DNA of 64,000 nucleotides, from positions 744,001-808,000 of the forward strand of contig NZ_RAHW01000002.1 in assembly GCF_004117875.1 (NCBI RefSeq). Direction: 5' to 3'. Of the stretch, positions 63,578 through 64,000 are shown in pieces. Both the position numbers and the translations under genes were made by a program. Under the pieces are notes generated by a model, which worked only from the letters and a program-made list of their open reading frames with translations, was not told where the DNA came from and made no database searches. Within the stretch, counting starts at the first letter, position 1; every line of letters begins with the position of its first letter. Origin of the DNA: Geomonas oryzae (lineage in GTDB: Bacteria; Desulfobacterota; Desulfuromonadia; Geobacterales; Geobacteraceae).

Positions 63578-64000
63578 CTAGCGCCCTGCGGCGATTCTGG
63601 CCGCGATGGCGTCGGCCACCCGGATGCCGTCGAGAGCGGCGCTCATGATGCCGCCGGCGTAGCCTGCCCCCTCCCCGGTCGGGTAGAGGCCGCTATGGCT
63701 TGTCGACTGCAGATCTTCCCCTCTCACGATGCGCAACGGGGCCGAGGTCCGCGTCTCCACGCCGGTAAGCGTCGCCTCGGCCGAGATGAAGCCGCGCATC
63801 TTGCGGTCGAAGTACTCGATCCCTTCCCTTAAGGTCGCAGCGACCGGCGCGGGGAGCAGCGCTGCCAGGTCGTAGTCGGTAACGCCCGGTCGGTAGCTCG
63901 CGTGGATCCGCCCCTCCCCCCTGCCTAGAAAGCCCATGAGGCTCTGGGCCGGGGCGAGGTACCCTCCCCCGCCGGCGTGGAAGGCGCGCCGCTCCAGTTC
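63578..64000 (-). CDS. FAD-dependent dehydrogenase, C-terminal part
   Basis: The open frame runs to the window edge and gives the last 140 residues of a larger protein; the 5' end is outside. The C-terminal ATLTGVETRTSAPLRIVRGE and GLYPTGEGAGYAGGIMSAALDGIRVADAI are typical of uncharacterised FAD-dependent dehydrogenases (COG2509 type), where the GEGAGYAGGI loop contacts FAD. A GC-rich hairpin-capable stretch (63517-63555) follows its stop. It is on the same strand as the YhaM-like gene, 111 bases away. Confidence 0.85.
   Translation of the reverse strand, partial: ELERRAFHAGGGGYLAPAQSLMGFLGRGEGRIHASYRPGVTDYDLAALLPAPVAATLREGIEYFDRKMRGFISAEATLTGVETRTSAPLRIVRGEDLQSTSHSGLYPTGEGAGYAGGIMSAALDGIRVADAIAARIAAGR

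Overview
The window is GC-rich, densely coded bacterial chromosome. Its content (many PAS/histidine kinase proteins, a chemotaxis receptor, a ModE regulator with a tungstate ABC transporter, CxxC-tailed PAS proteins, several families of GC-rich intergenic repeats) looks like a Geobacter/Geomonas-type deltaproteobacterium (Desulfuromonadia). That placement is an inference from protein and repeat style, not from a marker gene; no rRNA or tRNA gene was recognised.

Layout. 1-2.8 kb: a small cysteine-rich PAS protein, a chemotaxis receptor and a coupled zinc-ribbon protein (minus strand). 3.07-10.9 kb: kdpABCDE, the high-affinity K+ ATPase with its two-component system. 11-15.2 kb: a partner-switching-like signalling set (PP2C/SpoIIE phosphatase, HATPase anti-sigma-like protein, STAS-like protein, a 48-residue protein) followed by a PAS histidine kinase. 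15.2-21.1 kb: pstC-pstA-pstB-phoU, a convergent tandem UspA protein, and a separate minus-strand pstS; both pst units carry a candidate Pho box. 21.2-25.4 kb: an arsenic operon (arsR, thioredoxin-type arsC, acr3, arsP-like permease, two thioredoxin-like proteins, a CcdA-like membrane protein) with two matching ArsR-type operators. 25.7-31.2 kb: mixed single genes, among them an IscU-like protein lacking two ligand cysteines, a GapN-like aldehyde dehydrogenase, a ferritin-like protein, a lower-GC island with a frameshifted DUF4160 gene and its DUF2442-HTH partner, and a GlxA-type regulator. 31.2-36.2 kb: two hybrid histidine kinases.

36.3-41.1 kb: mntP with a DUF2845 gene, then tupA-tupB-tupC and modE, with matching candidate ModE boxes in the tupA and modE upstream regions. 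41.2-52.2 kb: a minus-strand carbohydrate cluster that runs from two sugar epimerases (one fused to a glycoside-hydrolase-like domain) through an alcohol dehydrogenase, a Gfo/Idh/MocA oxidoreductase, a GT4 glycosyltransferase and three CgeB-like glycosyltransferases to a methyltransferase. Genes are translationally coupled in blocks, and the blocks are separated by repeats, including a 15-unit 8-bp tandem repeat. 52.7-57.9 kb: treZ, a glycogen-debranching-type enzyme and a CPA1 Na+/H+ antiporter, which fits osmotic or reserve-carbon metabolism. 57.9-64 kb: a BON lipoprotein, a secreted protein with four short repeats, a degenerate uracil-DNA-glycosylase-like protein, a zinc phospholipase C-like protein, coaBC, a metallo-beta-lactamase hydrolase, a YhaM-type OB/HD protein, and a FAD-dependent dehydrogenase cut by the window edge.

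The most unusual items are the glycosidase-epimerase fusion and its glycosyltransferase cluster, the 48-residue gene in the partner-switching set, the cysteine-poor IscU-like protein, the apparently leaderless arsR, the broken DUF4160 gene, and three interspersed repeat families.
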